Notes: generated from the letters alone by a model not told the origin. Positions 39,001 to 50,576 are shown, counted from the first letter of the stretch. The stretch: DNA of 64,000 bases from Neopestalotiopsis rosae (GCA_023078685.1 JALGAS010000006.1:124001-188000); one strand, 5' to 3'. Made by a program: numbers and translations.

Positions 39001-39696
39001 ATGAAGACCAACATGCAATCAGTCTGGACGCTCGCCGTCCTCTCCCTTGAGGCGGCAGTGTCTACGGCTTTCTCGATAGATGTTCGAGCAGTCGCACCAG
39101 GCACAGCTGTGCCCATCAGTCCGTATGCGGACAACTACACAACCTTGGACAGCGGTGTCAGAATATACGGCACGCCATCGCCACTAGAGACGGCGGGAGA
39201 AACCGCCTCGTCTTTGATCTCCCTGAGCGACAGACGCGCGGCGGCGGCGGCAAGGGAGGCGTCGCCATCGCATCCGAGAGGTGCCGCGGGCTGGTGCAGC
39301 GCGAGCAGCATCGACAACGAAGGGTCGGACAACTCGCCGCTCATCGCCGACTGCCAGGTGATCGCGACGCAGGTGTACCAGCTCGCGGCGGCCGACAACG
39401 CCTACTTTGGGCGGTCCGAGTGCAACCCGGACGCGTCCACGGGCCAGTTCACGTGCTACTACCCCGTCGTGTCGTACGGGACGTGCATGTTTGGCGTCAG
39501 TACCGTCAGCGCGGGCACCTCGCTCGCCGTCCGCGTCGGCTGGCAGGACGTCGGCGACCTCATCACCGACAGCGTCACCACGTGCGGCAACTCGCCTTCC
39601 TCGGGCAAGGTCGGCGCCTCGGGCGAGATGTCCTGCCCTGAGGAAAACAGCGCATCTGGGAGCTACTCGACTGCTTGGGGTATTTACCATTCGTGA
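39001..39696 (+). CDS. Secreted Hce2-like (putative necrosis-inducing/effector family) protein
   Basis: Single-exon gene of 231 aa. The N-terminus (residues 1-23, core VWTLAVLSLEAAVSTAFS) looks like a signal peptide. After a low-complexity Ala/Ser stretch, the C-terminal half has evenly placed cysteines and the segments DCQVIATQVYQL, SYGTCMFGVS and VGWQDVGDLITDSVTTCG. These resemble the Hce2 domain (homologues of the Cladosporium Ecp2 effector, PF14856), seen in secreted fungal proteins. The role could be host interaction or antagonism of other microbes. The reading frame is also open upstream of 39001, but the signal peptide fixes the start at this ATG, preceded by an A-rich leader. No break seen. 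Family call is from pattern only. Confidence 0.7.
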   Translation: MKTNMQSVWTLAVLSLEAAVSTAFSIDVRAVAPGTAVPISPYADNYTTLDSGVRIYGTPSPLETAGETASSLISLSDRRAAAAAREASPSHPRGAAGWCSASSIDNEGSDNSPLIADCQVIATQVYQLAAADNAYFGRSECNPDASTGQFTCYYPVVSYGTCMFGVSTVSAGTSLAVRVGWQDVGDLITDSVTTCGNSPSSGKVGASGEMSCPEENSASGSYSTAWGIYHS

Positions 39697-41078
39697 GCCA
39701 TTCAAGGGGAGGTTCATGGGAAAAGAGAGCAGCTGGGAGTTTACTACGGTGAAGGACAGTGCATCTTGCCATCTACTACCACCATCGATTTACTGCCTTT
39801 CTGTTGGAATTTCTGTGAGAATAGGAAACACGGGAAGGAGGGAGAAGAGAAGAGAAAAAGTATTCGTTGTCTAGATCATCAAACATGAGGTGTTTTCCCT
39901 GTATATACTTGCAGCCTTGTCTATATTTCGATTCATTCAATGTATTTCTTCTATCGTATTTCTCCCCATTATCATTTTTGTCTACCAATTTCATGAGCTA
40001 CCCAATTGCTGTAATACTTTGTAGATTGACCACGGGCGTTTTTGTACATGTGCTTCACGGACCAGATAGCTCACATGTTGCTTTCTGGCCCCCAAACCTC
40101 AAAATGATCAAAAATTGCGAAAACGATTAGGCGAATCGAACTAGGCAAATACGCTCAGCGGCACAGTGAATGTTGGCAGTATCCCAAATATTCGATTTGT
40201 GCGTATACTTGTTATATAATTGGCTAGGAAGGTAGGTCGTGCTGGCCCGCCAAGCCTATAAGCACTTGTGAGTATAACGACCAATGTTGTGCTGCCTATA
40301 GAATACAAAAACGACAGCACCGCGTCATTGCTACACTCCACGCACACGGGACAGCACACGTGTATACTCGAACGTGGTCGCAATCAAGGTCAGGCCCCAT
40401 AGTTTCTCGGGATGAACGAGCCCCGGCTTATTACACGGAAATTCAAAGACGGGATTTGCGCACGTTTTCAATGCAGAGGGTCGCGCTTTTCGGCTATAAC
40501 TCGTAATACTCCGTCCATCACCCTATGCCTCCAAACAAACTTTGGAGAAACCACGTCAAACAAAAAGGCCAATCGAAAAGCAGAATTGTGGATACTAGCC
40601 TCGGCAAATCCTCCCCCGACTTTTGGGTTTTGTGCAGAACATGATGCAAATATCGTCAGTTGGTTGCCAAAGCCGGTCCCTCGATTGGTGCGGGCAAGTT
40701 GCGTTCTTGGTTTTGATGATGCACGAGCCGTTGCATACGATGGGTACCCACTCCAGGTCATGCAATGCTCGGGTATGGGGAGGAGATCAACGGGTTTTCT
40801 TCAACGATCCTGGCCAGTCAGAGTGGTCTTGGGCCCATGCGTACTTACGCTAGATACAGCATGTCCTGCTACGGTAGGGAAGGGGGGTTGATATGTGTTT
40901 CTAGTTTTGGGGGCGGGGATCAAGTTTGTGAATCACCGAGTAGGGGACCATGCCCTCGCGTCGCGAAATTCGGAAATTGTGATGTATAAAATGACAAGAT
41001 GTTCGATTCCTGGCTTGTATCTGGAGGCTAGAGGTTTGTTTACTTTCGAACTCTTGGCGGATTTCCGATATTCAAAAC
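39697..41078. other. Intergenic region upstream of the P450
   Basis: 1.4 kb with no supported gene. Small frames such as 40412-40891 lack recognisable features. It should include the 3' UTR of the Hce2-like gene and the P450 promoter. Confidence 0.5.
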
Positions 41079-42848
41079 ATGCCCGAGGTACCATGCACGA
41101 CGATCATCCAGTTCATAGGCGTAGGCCTCGCTGCTGTGAGTTATATAAGGATGACCAAGAGAAAAGAGACGACTAATTAACAAGCAGGGGATCCTATACA
41201 TCCTTGAACGATGTGTCTACCTCCTCTTCTTCCACCCTCTTTCCAAGTTTCCTGGACCAAAGATTGCTGCAGTCTCAGAGGTGAGAATATGACGATGATC
41301 TTTTAGAAAGTATTGCTCACTCAAGCCTAGGCATGGGGAGTATGGGCGTTGGTGAGTGGCCGTCAGCCATTCCACTTGCTGGATGCTCATCGTAAATATG
41401 GTGATGTATTCCGGGTTGCGCCGAATGAATTGTCTTTTGCCAGTCCGCAGTCCTATCAAGATATCTACGGGCATGTCTCGAAGGGGCGAGGTCGTTTCTG
41501 TAAGTAGCGCTCACTACCAAACCTTACCCTTGTCCTGATGAGAGCTTTCGTCTACAAGCTTGGATCAACGAATGCTGACGGTAAATTTGTACAGTGAAGA
41601 CAGAGTTCTACGACAATGGCGCACCACGCATCGTCTCAGTAAGAGATCCCGAAGTTCATGCCCGGCAGCGAAAAGCCCTCTCCCATGCATTCAGCGCCAA
41701 GGCTCTCCGTAGCCAAGAGACCATAGTCCACCAATACGTCGACATGTTCATTGAGCAGCTCTCGAAGCTTGGCAATGCGGGCCAGAAAGCGATCGACGCC
41801 TCCGAAGCGTATAACTGGGTGACCTTTGATATCATTGGTAGGGCAAACCAATACCAACATCTTCAAGCCATTGCTAATGGAATTCCTTCTGATAATAGGT
41901 GACCTCGCATTTGGGGAGTCATTCAATGCTGTCGCAGATGGTATAAAAAACTTTTGGATTAACATCATATTTGATGGAATCACATCCATCATGATTGACG
42001 CAGCTAAGAAGCGTATGGCCGTTATCAAATACCTTGAACCGTGGCTAGTCGCACCCAGATCCGCCGATAAATTGGCCACACACGTGAGACTATCCAAGGA
42101 CAAGGCACGAAAGCGCTTACAGATGGGCGGCGATTCACGGCGAGACGTCGAGGACTTTTTCGGCCACATGATCCGCAAGGGGACTATAACGGAGCAGGAG
42201 ATGACGGACCAGGCAAGGACGCTCATCCTCGCTGGATCAGAAACCACGGCCACGACCCTGACCGGTACAACTTGGTATCTGCTCCGCAATCCCGAATGTT
42301 TGGCCAAGCTTCAGCACGAGGTACGCAGCACATTTGCATCCTTTGACGAGATCACGGGGGATAGCACGGCTGGTCTCAAATATCTTCATGGCGTGATTGA
42401 AGAGGGATTGCGCATGTTTCCGGCCGTGTCCGGTGCTCTACCACGATATTCACCGGGAGCCGTTATTGACGGACACTACGTGCCCGCAGGCGTTACTGTG
42501 TCTAACTGTGCCTATGCGATGACGAGGGACTCTCGATATTGGCACGATCCAACAGCATTCCGACCGGAGCGATGGATTGGTGAAAACCTTCAAGATGAGT
42601 TTAGGGCAAGCCAGCCTTTCTCAGCGGGTCCACGAGCCTGTCTGGGGATAAACCTCGCCTATCTGGAACTGAGGATCATTCTTTCCAAGATTGTCTTTAC
42701 GTACGATTTGGAGCTAGAGTCGAAGCACATCGAGAACTGGAATGAGGCGTGCCAGTCTGCATTTTTGTGGAAAAGGCCCGAACTATTCGTAAAGTTCATC
42801 CCCTTTGCACCAGTCAAGAGCCACGACGATATCGCAAGCAAGGTCTGA
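41079..42848 (+). CDS. Cytochrome P450 monooxygenase (CYP65 / isotrichodermin C-15 hydroxylase-like)
   Basis: Microsomal P450 of 503 aa. Exons are 41079-41135, 41188-41280, 41331-41499, 41595-41837 and 41899-42848. The short first exon supplies a hydrophobic membrane anchor ([13 protein letters not shown] then [15 protein letters not shown]), followed by the Pro-rich hinge [10 protein letters not shown]. Later motifs are the I-helix [10 protein letters not shown], the K-helix ExxR in [12 protein letters not shown], and the heme-binding [10 protein letters not shown] with the axial Cys at about residue 435. The K-helix and meander sequence resembles fungal CYP65-type hydroxylases of secondary metabolism. 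No backbone synthase lies within the next 10 kb, so it is an isolated P450 here. Substrate unknown. Exon boundaries are supported by frame continuity at every junction. Confidence 0.9.
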
Positions 42849-43072
42849 TTGTCGCAGGGAATGCGTCGTTGAAGAAATGCTCGTTTCTTTGGGATAAGGA
42901 TGCTTGGTCGCTCGATAGTAGTTTGTAGTTTGCAAACGCCGACTTCCGATTCTCGACATGACGTTGACGTGCAAAAGGCTAGACCCTGATGGTAGGTTGG
43001 AGCCATATAGTTCTGGTCGTAATGTCTTTCTTTATTCCATGTGCTCAGATGGAATTCAATGGCTCTCTGGAA

Positions 43073-44364
43073 TCAATCGATTGCTGCAAGCCGTTCCTTC
43101 TCTTCTTGTTCCAGGCGGAGTCGCTTCTCAAGGCGGCGCTGTTTAACGACTGCGATTCTTTCCTTCTCAGGTAGACGCATCAACACCGCTCTGGCCTCGT
43201 CGCGCTGTCTCTTTTCTTCGGCAAAGATATTTTCCCAACCAGCTCCGTGCTCGGCCGCCATGCGAGCTTCCCAGCGGCGACGACGGTCCTCATGATCTTG
43301 CGCCTTCTCCCGAGAAGCCATTGCCTTCTCTTGCTTGATGATCTCTCGCATCGCGTCAGCCCTAGCGACTGCATCAACCCGATCAGCGGATAGAGTATTG
43401 AGAATATGGTAAACGCCATGCGTCAGAAGCGTAGATGTAAAAGACATTCCCGGCGGCTCCTTCTTACTGAATTGAGTGGAGTCGTGGTCCTGTCCCTCAC
43501 GGCCCAGCAGATCGACCAACTTGTCCCAGTGGTCTTCCTCTTTACAGTCGGCTATATTAACGCGGGGATTGTCCTCGTCATTCCAATCTCGAAACATATC
43601 CATCCTTTGTACCCGTTTCTTATTCTTTTGTGTAAGAACACGATCCAGCGTTGGGGACTGGGGCCGGCCGAGTCGAAGCAAAGGGTATTCTCTTGCCATT
43701 TCTAGGACGGGAATTTTGCGTTTCTTGCCCGGTGGAAGGTCTGAAGAGGGCCGCGGGCGTACCTCTGATGTATAGATGGGTGTCGGGTTCGGGTTCTGAG
43801 GTGTCGGAGCTGGCGTTGTCTTTACAAGCAGCGGAATTGTGTTGGGGTTTGGTGCCGAAGATGGCTTTCGTGGATTCTTTGAATGTGGCGGATGCGTCTT
43901 CTTTTGTTGGAGCACATGATTGCGTTCGTCGAGTCGTTTGCGGAGGAACGTGAGGATCGAATCATACTCGGGCGTGTCTGGGTTAGTCGCCTTCGACAGA
44001 GTATCCAACATTCGATAACCAGCCTGGAGAGCTGGATAGACGAGTCGTGCGGATGTGTCGTTTCGATTCTTGACAAATGCGCGTCGGATTACGTTTGCAA
44101 TCGGGTGTCGCTTCATTCCCCATGCCGTCTTCAGGTCGCCTGGTAATGGTACATTGGGAGACGCCTTGAGGAGGGCGCGGTAAAGCGCAAGACCTGATCA
44201 TGGGTAAGCCGAGCTACTCGTAACATTGAACTGCTTCTCTTTGGCACGGTGCGCCCGTCTAACGAGTGGGTTTACTGACATGCTGTGCGGTGTCTCGAGC
44301 TTCGCGCGGGTACGAAGAAGCTTTTACTTGATTTCCATCTGGTTGTCTGCGTTCTGGGCGGCAT
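43073..44364 (-). CDS. LYR-motif (Complex1_LYR-like) protein with long charged C-terminal extension
   Basis: The N-terminal part contains the LYR signature LALYRALLKASPNV, then GMKRHPIANVIRRAFVKNR, as in small mitochondrial LYR proteins that bind the acyl-carrier protein and assist Fe-S or respiratory-complex assembly. It is followed by a Pro-rich linker and a charged, coiled-coil-like C-terminus (EKERIAVVKQRRLEKRLR). The main exon is 44193-43073. The 5' end is uncertain. An upstream exon 44364-44328 (MPPRTQTTRWKS) splices in phase across a 134-nt GTAAAA...CAG intron, giving 385 aa. Alternatively the ATG at 44224-44226 would read directly into the LYR motif if one base were added near 44190. 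The length far exceeds classic LYR proteins of about 100 aa. Function beyond the family is unknown. Confidence 0.72.
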
Positions 44365-45169
44365 TGAGGAGATGGTTGTGGTTGTCTATCTCAATCCAAC
44401 CAATTGCCAAAAGTTTTGGACGACTTGCGAACTTCAGCATGCAAAGCTTAGAGCTCTAAGCTCCCGTAGGCAATGATGGCGCGGGAGCATTCCGCGCTGA
44501 CCTGTTCCGGCAGATCAACGAATAGTATCACGTGCGTGGTCAATTGTTACTACAACTTTGCACTGCATTTGCATACTGGAATTGCACAGCACATGATTCA
44601 TTGTACAAAACATATTGCGGCAGTAGATATTTGCAGAATGTGCACATACTGCTGCTCGCAGGGCGTACTAGTCCGGTACCTAGCACAGAACGTGAAGCCT
44701 GGGGCATCTGCTAACAGCAGTAAAACAGTCTAGCCAGAGTTGCCCATGGACTGACTATACTTGACCATACTTCTCGCCTCGCATCATTCAAATCACTTGG
44801 GATCATTTCGACCTCATGTTTTTCATGTGGAGGCTGCGATTGTACGTTTGAGTCCCTATCTCCTCATTGGGTCAATCATTGCCTGCATAGATCTCGCAAA
44901 CACCTCAACCGAATAAAGATGCGCAAGGGCGTCGGACAAGTCGACGTCAACTTGACGAAATTTAGATGATATATTCATTCATCTATCAATAAGTGATGAT
45001 ACCATTTCAATTTGCAGGATACATGAGCCCGTTGACTAGAGCAACATTCAGCAACATTGGTCGCTACCCAAACTGCTATCGTGTGGCTGTCCTGCTCGAA
45101 CATCCTCCCAAGGTTGCTTAGAGGTGCTACACGTTATCAGCGCGTCGAAGTTCAATCGTCACAGGGCCC
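44365..45169. other. Intergenic region
   Basis: 800 bases without a supported gene, between the 5' end of the LYR-type gene and the 3' end of the small secreted-protein gene. Nothing recognisable. Confidence 0.45.
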
Positions 45170-45472
45170 TCATACCTTGAAGACGTCCCATTTGGGCAGC
45201 AGGTTGCTTCCTACGTTGGTGCCCCAACAGATGGGATCAAGTGCGCTGGAGAGGGTTGTGATGCCTCCGCCGCGAGAATAACGCGTGGACATGAGGTGCA
45301 AGCAGCTCCACAGATCACAGGCGGAACGAGAACCGTCGTCTCCCTTCTCGAACTTGTCGAGGAGAGCGGCGGTACATCCGTACCAGCCTCGCTGTTCGTC
45401 TTGGCTCACTGGCTTCTGTGCAACAGCAAATGCTGCAAGGAGTGTGGCGACCGAGACAAGGCAAACCTTCAT
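45170..45472 (-). CDS. Small cysteine-containing secreted protein
   Basis: Single-exon frame of 100 aa. The N-terminus MKVCLVSVATLLAAFAVAQ is a strong signal peptide with probable cleavage after AVA. The mature part of about 80 residues has four Cys (in YGCTAALL, SACDLWSCLHL and DPICWGT), enough for two disulfides. I recognise no family. Size and cysteine content fit an apoplastic or secreted effector-like protein. It lies alone in a gene-poor stretch, as such genes often do. An intron at the 3' end cannot be excluded. Confidence 0.7.
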   Translation of the reverse strand: MKVCLVSVATLLAAFAVAQKPVSQDEQRGWYGCTAALLDKFEKGDDGSRSACDLWSCLHLMSTRYSRGGGITTLSSALDPICWGTNVGSNLLPKWDVFKV

Positions 45473-46717
45473 TGTTGATTTTCTGTAAACTAGTCAGCAT
45501 AGGTGCTTTATACGGCAGAGAAAAAGGGTAATATAAGTAGCGAGGGAAGAAGTACTGTAACAGATATGATTTTTCGTGGGAACAATGATGATGATGGTTA
45601 TGATGATGAGAAGAGTGCTTGAGGTATCGAGTCGAAGGGTTTGTGTCCCTTTTAATCTCGAATAAAGCCTAAGTTATCTCTGATCAACAGCACTCAGTAT
45701 TCATCATTGATCGAACACGGAGCCAGATTTCAATGAATACGATACAATAGTACCATAGTACTACACATCGTTACACGTGAATGGGGTTGGAAGTAGTGTC
45801 ACGCAGCGAGAGCCGCATACTTGTCCCCTGTTGGTCAGCAGATTGATGCAGCACACATGTTGCAATCATGGTTACCTATAACACAACAATCTAGGTGCTC
45901 AACGCCAATAGATGGGTTGATTTCTCCTTCTGAAGAATGACTACTCGTCAATGAGTTGAAGGTCACGATACACAACTGTTTTCGAATTACACATACGGAG
46001 GGCAGGAATTACACCGCTTGTGGTACGAGCTTGAGATAGACGAATATACAACGACAACTCGACGTTGCTCTGCAGTTACCACAACTTGAGCTTAAGAGAC
46101 TACGTGCTACAGATATTGGACCAACTATCTGATACTGCCCTTCCGATTCCTGATTGGATCTGCGTTTTGAGATTTTGAAAATAGTCGCCTTCGACGTAGC
46201 CAGCTGTCACACGACACGAGCAAACAGCCGAGTATATCTGGGCTTGAACTGTGCCTAACCTGATCAACAGTAGATTACTCGCTAAGAGCGATTTCCTATT
46301 CATCAATGACAGTCTGAAACGGCTATCGACGTTTGCACTAAGGCGACCTCAAGGCCGCGATGGAAAAAGTGGCGTGATCTATGTTAGTTCAGACTTGTGC
46401 ACTACATGACTTATCGTCCGGCAATGGCGATAATGGCTGGGGCAAAGACTTGCTTGGATAGATCGAATAACATAGATGAACACAGGTACGTCAGTGGACC
46501 ATGTTGTAACGTCAAGCTTCACCTTGCTGACGCGTTCAATTTTACAGATGCGATCATTAGTGACAATGACTGGCGGTATCGCATATCCAGCATTATAGAA
46601 GTATAATTGGGGAGCCATTCCCATCTTCTTGTTGGATTTCCATAAGCAGCATCCGTCGACAACTCGCACTTCATTCTGCTGTTTTCATTACATTCCCATC
46701 CTGTCCTCAATACAAAG
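45473..46717. other. Divergent intergenic region between two secreted-protein genes
   Basis: 1.2 kb between the small secreted protein (left, minus) and the large Cys-rich protein (right, plus). No credible coding sequence. It should hold both promoters. An ATG/ATT-rich stretch (45585-45625) contains a short GATGAT repeat. Confidence 0.5.
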
Positions 46718-49700
46718 ATGCGTTTGATTATATTGGTGCCTCCTTGGCTTTTCTCTATTTGCTGTGCAGCCAAGCAAATCCAAATTCTCGGCGGTGCATT
46801 TTCTCTGGGTCCTCCGGACCAGCCATCCAGCACAACCTAGACAGCATCATCCCCGCGACCGACCCCAGCTCGGGCCGCGTAAAATGTTGTCCTGTCGGCA
46901 CTGATTTCGACGGCAAGGGATGCGTAGTCAACGCGCCGACCTGCCCACCAGGAACATATCGTAAGGGGCGACACTGCCTTCACAACACGTCCCCGGAGTG
47001 CGGCAACGTCTTCGAGTACGGCGACGGCCAGTGCATCTCTCGGAGACCTCCAGACTGTGCCCACGGCACGGTCCTTGTGGGCAAACAGTGCGTTCACGAG
47101 CGTGCCCCTACTTGCGCCGAGGGTTTTCAGCTCCGTGGTGCCATCTGCGAGTCGCTCAAGAAGCCTCAGTGTTCCGAGGGCGATGTCATTCACGGCACCA
47201 ACTGTGTTATTTCCGAGGGCCCATACTGTCCCGACGGATCCAAAGTGGAAGGCATCTCGTGCGTCTCCAAGACAGCTCCCCAATGCCCGTCTGGAGCTCG
47301 CTACGTGCCGTCAAGCCGACAATGCATTTCGGAGAACCCCCCTCAGTGTCCGGATGGGACATCTCTTGAGTTCGGTCAATGTACTTCCTCTGAAGGACCC
47401 AAAGTAAGTGTAGCAGGATGATCAGATAATTCTTCGAGAAGTAGAACGCTAATCAATACATCCAGTGCCAAGGTGACTCAACTTTTGACTCTAAACGCGG
47501 TGCTTGCACAGTAAGCAGCAAGCCCCAATGCCCAGATGGGTCAACTTTGCAGGGAAAATCGTGTGAAGACGTGGTAGACGTCACGTAAGTATAAGATCCT
47601 GACTTTACTTCTTGCCCAATTGCTCGGACTTGAAGAGTCGAGTATATACCATCTTGTACGGGCTTTAAACTAGGAAAGCTGACTTCACCCTCCCATGCAG
47701 ATGCCCTTCTGAAACAAAAATCCAAATAGATAAAGCTTCTGGCATCTCTCGTTGCTGTCCTATTGGAGCGACTTTGTCGGGCGAGGTTTGCAAGACCACA
47801 ACAGACACTGAAGACTGCCTCACTGGTACAACATACAAAGATGGAGAGTGTATCAAATATTCCAATCCTCGTCCCTCTTGTCAGAGTGGCTGGGTACTCG
47901 AGGCAGATCAATGCGTCAAGCGCGTACCCCAGGAATGCCCAGAGAACTCTTATCCTGACGGCAATACCTGCGTGTCCACCTTGGAAGTTCCCGACTGCCC
48001 AGAGGGACATCTGTTCCACGAGTCAAGGTGCATTCTCAATACGAGTCCTACTTGCACTGGCCAGACGATCCTCGAGGGCAACAAGTGCGTCAGTTACGCC
48101 AGTCCCACGTGCGAGGGTGCTTCTGCGGAATGGGACGGAAAACAGTGCAACCTCAACCGGAGGCCCGAGTGTGCAAGAGGTGTGCTCCTCGATGGCGCAT
48201 GCGTTATCGGCAGTAAGCCTACCTGTCCAGAGGACACTGCTTTTGACGGCAAAGGCTGCATATCCGTCAAGGACGCCCCCGTCTGCCCATCTGGCTCGGT
48301 GCTCAATCAAGAAGGGCAATGCGTCACCACGATTCAAGCCACTTGCACGCCGCCCGCTGTTTACCGGGACGGCCGTTGCGTTCACGGACGACCTACATGT
48401 CAAGCTGGGTTCGTCCTCACCGATGACGGGTGCCGCTCGGTAGACGGTCCCGGTTGCCCAGATGGCAAGACTCTGGTCAAGGGGACCTGCGTCTCGGTCG
48501 AAAAGGAATCCTGCAAGCCCGGCTATGTCCTGAAAGAGGGAAAATGCGTATCGCCAACGCCGCCCGGCTGTGGGGACAATCAGTTCTTCAACGGCACGGG
48601 CTGTGTGGGCGTCGTGCCCGACTGCCCAGAGAAGACCTTTTTCGAGAATGGCCAATGCGTCTCGAGCAACGACCCGAAGTGCGAGACCGATTTCGTCTTC
48701 AACGGCAAGAACTGTGTCGCCGTCAAGGAGCCCACTTGTCTCGAGGGCCACGTCTACAGTGCTGCTACCGGGGAGTGTTTCGACAAGGTCCAGCCGGAAT
48801 GCCAAGAAGATGAAGTCTTTGAGGACGGTCAGTGCAAGTTGGTGTCGGCGCCGTGCGTCGAGTACAAATTTTGCTCGACCGAGGCACAGGGATCCTCTGG
48901 ATCTGGTGGCCCGCGAAAACCCACCGGCGACTCTAAAGACAAAGTCGAAGTTCCAGTCGGTGAACCTGCATCCGGGACAGATATCGACAGTGGTATACTA
49001 GGTGATAAGCCGACAGGCAACGACAATGCTATTCCGGGCAACACAGATCAACCGGGAATCTCTACATCAACAGGTACAGGAGCGGGTTCCAAATACCCAG
49101 ACAAGAACTCTAAAGCAAATGGCGATGTTTCGGACCCTGCTACAGTAGCCAAGGGCGGCCCTGGAGGAAGTGAGACCAACGCTGGAAAAGGCGGGCTCAA
49201 AGACCCCCAGATTGGAGGCCAGTATCCTCTAGGGGGTGCCGGAGGCGAGGCTGGATATGCTGGCCGTGGATCAGGCGGTATAGGCGCGCCAGACACAACT
49301 CAAGACGCGGCAGGCCGTGGCCCTGGCGGAAGATGGGTGGAAGATCGCAAATGGGTCAAGGACGGCGATGCTGATGCCAGTAGAGATTACCCACAAGATC
49401 AGGGCAGCGGCCAAGGTGATAATGCCAGGGGAGACGGTTTCCAATGGCAAAATGGCGGCCAAAACGCTGGAGGTGGGCGCGGCGGCGAGTGGAGTTGGAC
49501 TTCGGAGGGTGGCGGTGGAAACGGTCCTCAACGGACTGGTGGCGGCTCGTGGAAGTTTGACGCCGGTTTAGGGAATCTTCCAGACGGTTTGGCCTGGAAG
49601 CTCCGAGGCGGCAGCGAGCAGGCTCAGCCAGAACGGGCAAGAGTCCCTGGAGGAGATGCAGGCGAGGACTCTCATCTGTCAAAGCTACTAAAGGGTGACC

Positions 49701-50182
49701 CTAGCTACATTAAAGAGGGCCTGAGTGGTATAGGAAAGCTTACAGAAGGTACTAAGAAACCAGTGGGAGATGCTGCAGATGATTCACATCTCGCAAAACT
49801 GATGAGAGGTGAAACAGGGCATCTTCAAGGCGCAGATGGCGGGCAATGGGCATACCAAGGTGGCAGTGCTGGAGCTGGATCCGAAAGCACAGTGAGGCCA
49901 ACAGGAGATGCCTCTGAGGACTCTCACCTTTCAAAGCTTTTCAAGGGAGATTTTGGATACATCAAGGGTGGTGGACTGGGGGATCCGGGCAAGACCCCTG
50001 GTGGTAGAGGAGAGTCAGGCTCCGAGGGCACACAAAAGCCAACTGGGGATGCCTCTGGCGACTCACACTACTTGAGGATTATGAGGGGTGAAGCTGGGCA
50101 TCTTACCGAGGATTCAGGGTTTGCAGGAGGCGCTGGTGGTGAGTCTCAGTACATGAAAATCATGAGAGGTGGAGGATTTTGA
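46718..50182 (+). CDS. Large secreted protein of about 30 two-cysteine modules with a Gly-rich repeat tail
   Basis: Predicted exons are 46718-46793, 46841-47403, 47466-47584 and 47701-50182, giving 1,079 aa. The start MRLIILVPPWLFSICCAA looks like a signal peptide. It connects to the body only through a 47-nt GTGCAT...TAG intron that is in phase but has a weak donor. The body repeats a module of about 18-25 residues, roughly C-P-x-G-x(4-6)-G-x-x-C-V-x(5-7)-P, from CPVGTDFDGKGC to CQEDEVFEDGQC. Two CCP(V/I)G blocks appear at modules 1 and 11. From about 48900 the protein turns Gly/Ser/Lys-rich and hydrophilic, ending with four related blocks containing GDAxxDSH. No enzyme motif and no GPI-type hydrophobic C-terminus are visible. 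I recognise no named family. A cell-wall, adhesin-like or matrix role is possible but is inference. Confidence 0.75.
49636..50180 (+). repeat. Degenerate C-terminal repeats of the Cys-rich secreted protein
   Basis: Four coding repeats, about 40-60 codons apart, each with a GDA-x-x-DSH core: GDAGEDSHLSKLLKGD, GDAADDSHLAKLMRGE, GDASEDSHLSKLFKGD and GDASGDSHYLRIMRGE. A partial fifth ends the protein (ESQYMKIMRGGGF). Each is preceded by P-x-GDA with a nearby Lys or Arg and followed by a Gly-rich spacer. The pattern suggests expansion of one unit. Function unknown. Confidence 0.8.
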
Positions 50183-50576
50183 GGCAAAAAGACGTGATGA
50201 GAGTTGGCTTGACATATCCCTCGCTTTAGGACGGCAAGATATTATAGTTCCGCGATATAGGGGGTGTAGTTGAGGAGTAAAGTTTCCTTGCATTCATTCA
50301 TTATTTCGTACGAAATTTGGCTCTCTCGCTGTCTCATCATGAACTCAGCGTGGCTCTTCTTATGCTCTTTCCCTTCTTCAGGATCGCTGTTCCCGGGTCT
50401 AGTATCTTGCAAGCTCCTCCTCGTCGGTTGCTAGCACTTGTCCAAGATCTCGCTAGGCTATGATGTTCCATTAGGCATCCAAAGATTCGTGCGGGTAATA
50501 GCATCACAGCTGATGTGCGTTGTCGTGTGCCCGCAAATCACTGCTACCAGCTCATGGTTCTCCCAAATACCTCCAT
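50183..50576. other. Convergent 3' spacer
   Basis: About 390 bases between the stop codons of the Cys-rich protein gene and the ubiquitin E2 variant gene. 3' UTR sequence only. No gene seen. Confidence 0.5.

Noticed and set aside
40412..40891. 159-codon frame upstream of the P450 as a gene.
   Set aside because: No signal peptide, motif or splice-supported extension; a competing antisense frame exists.
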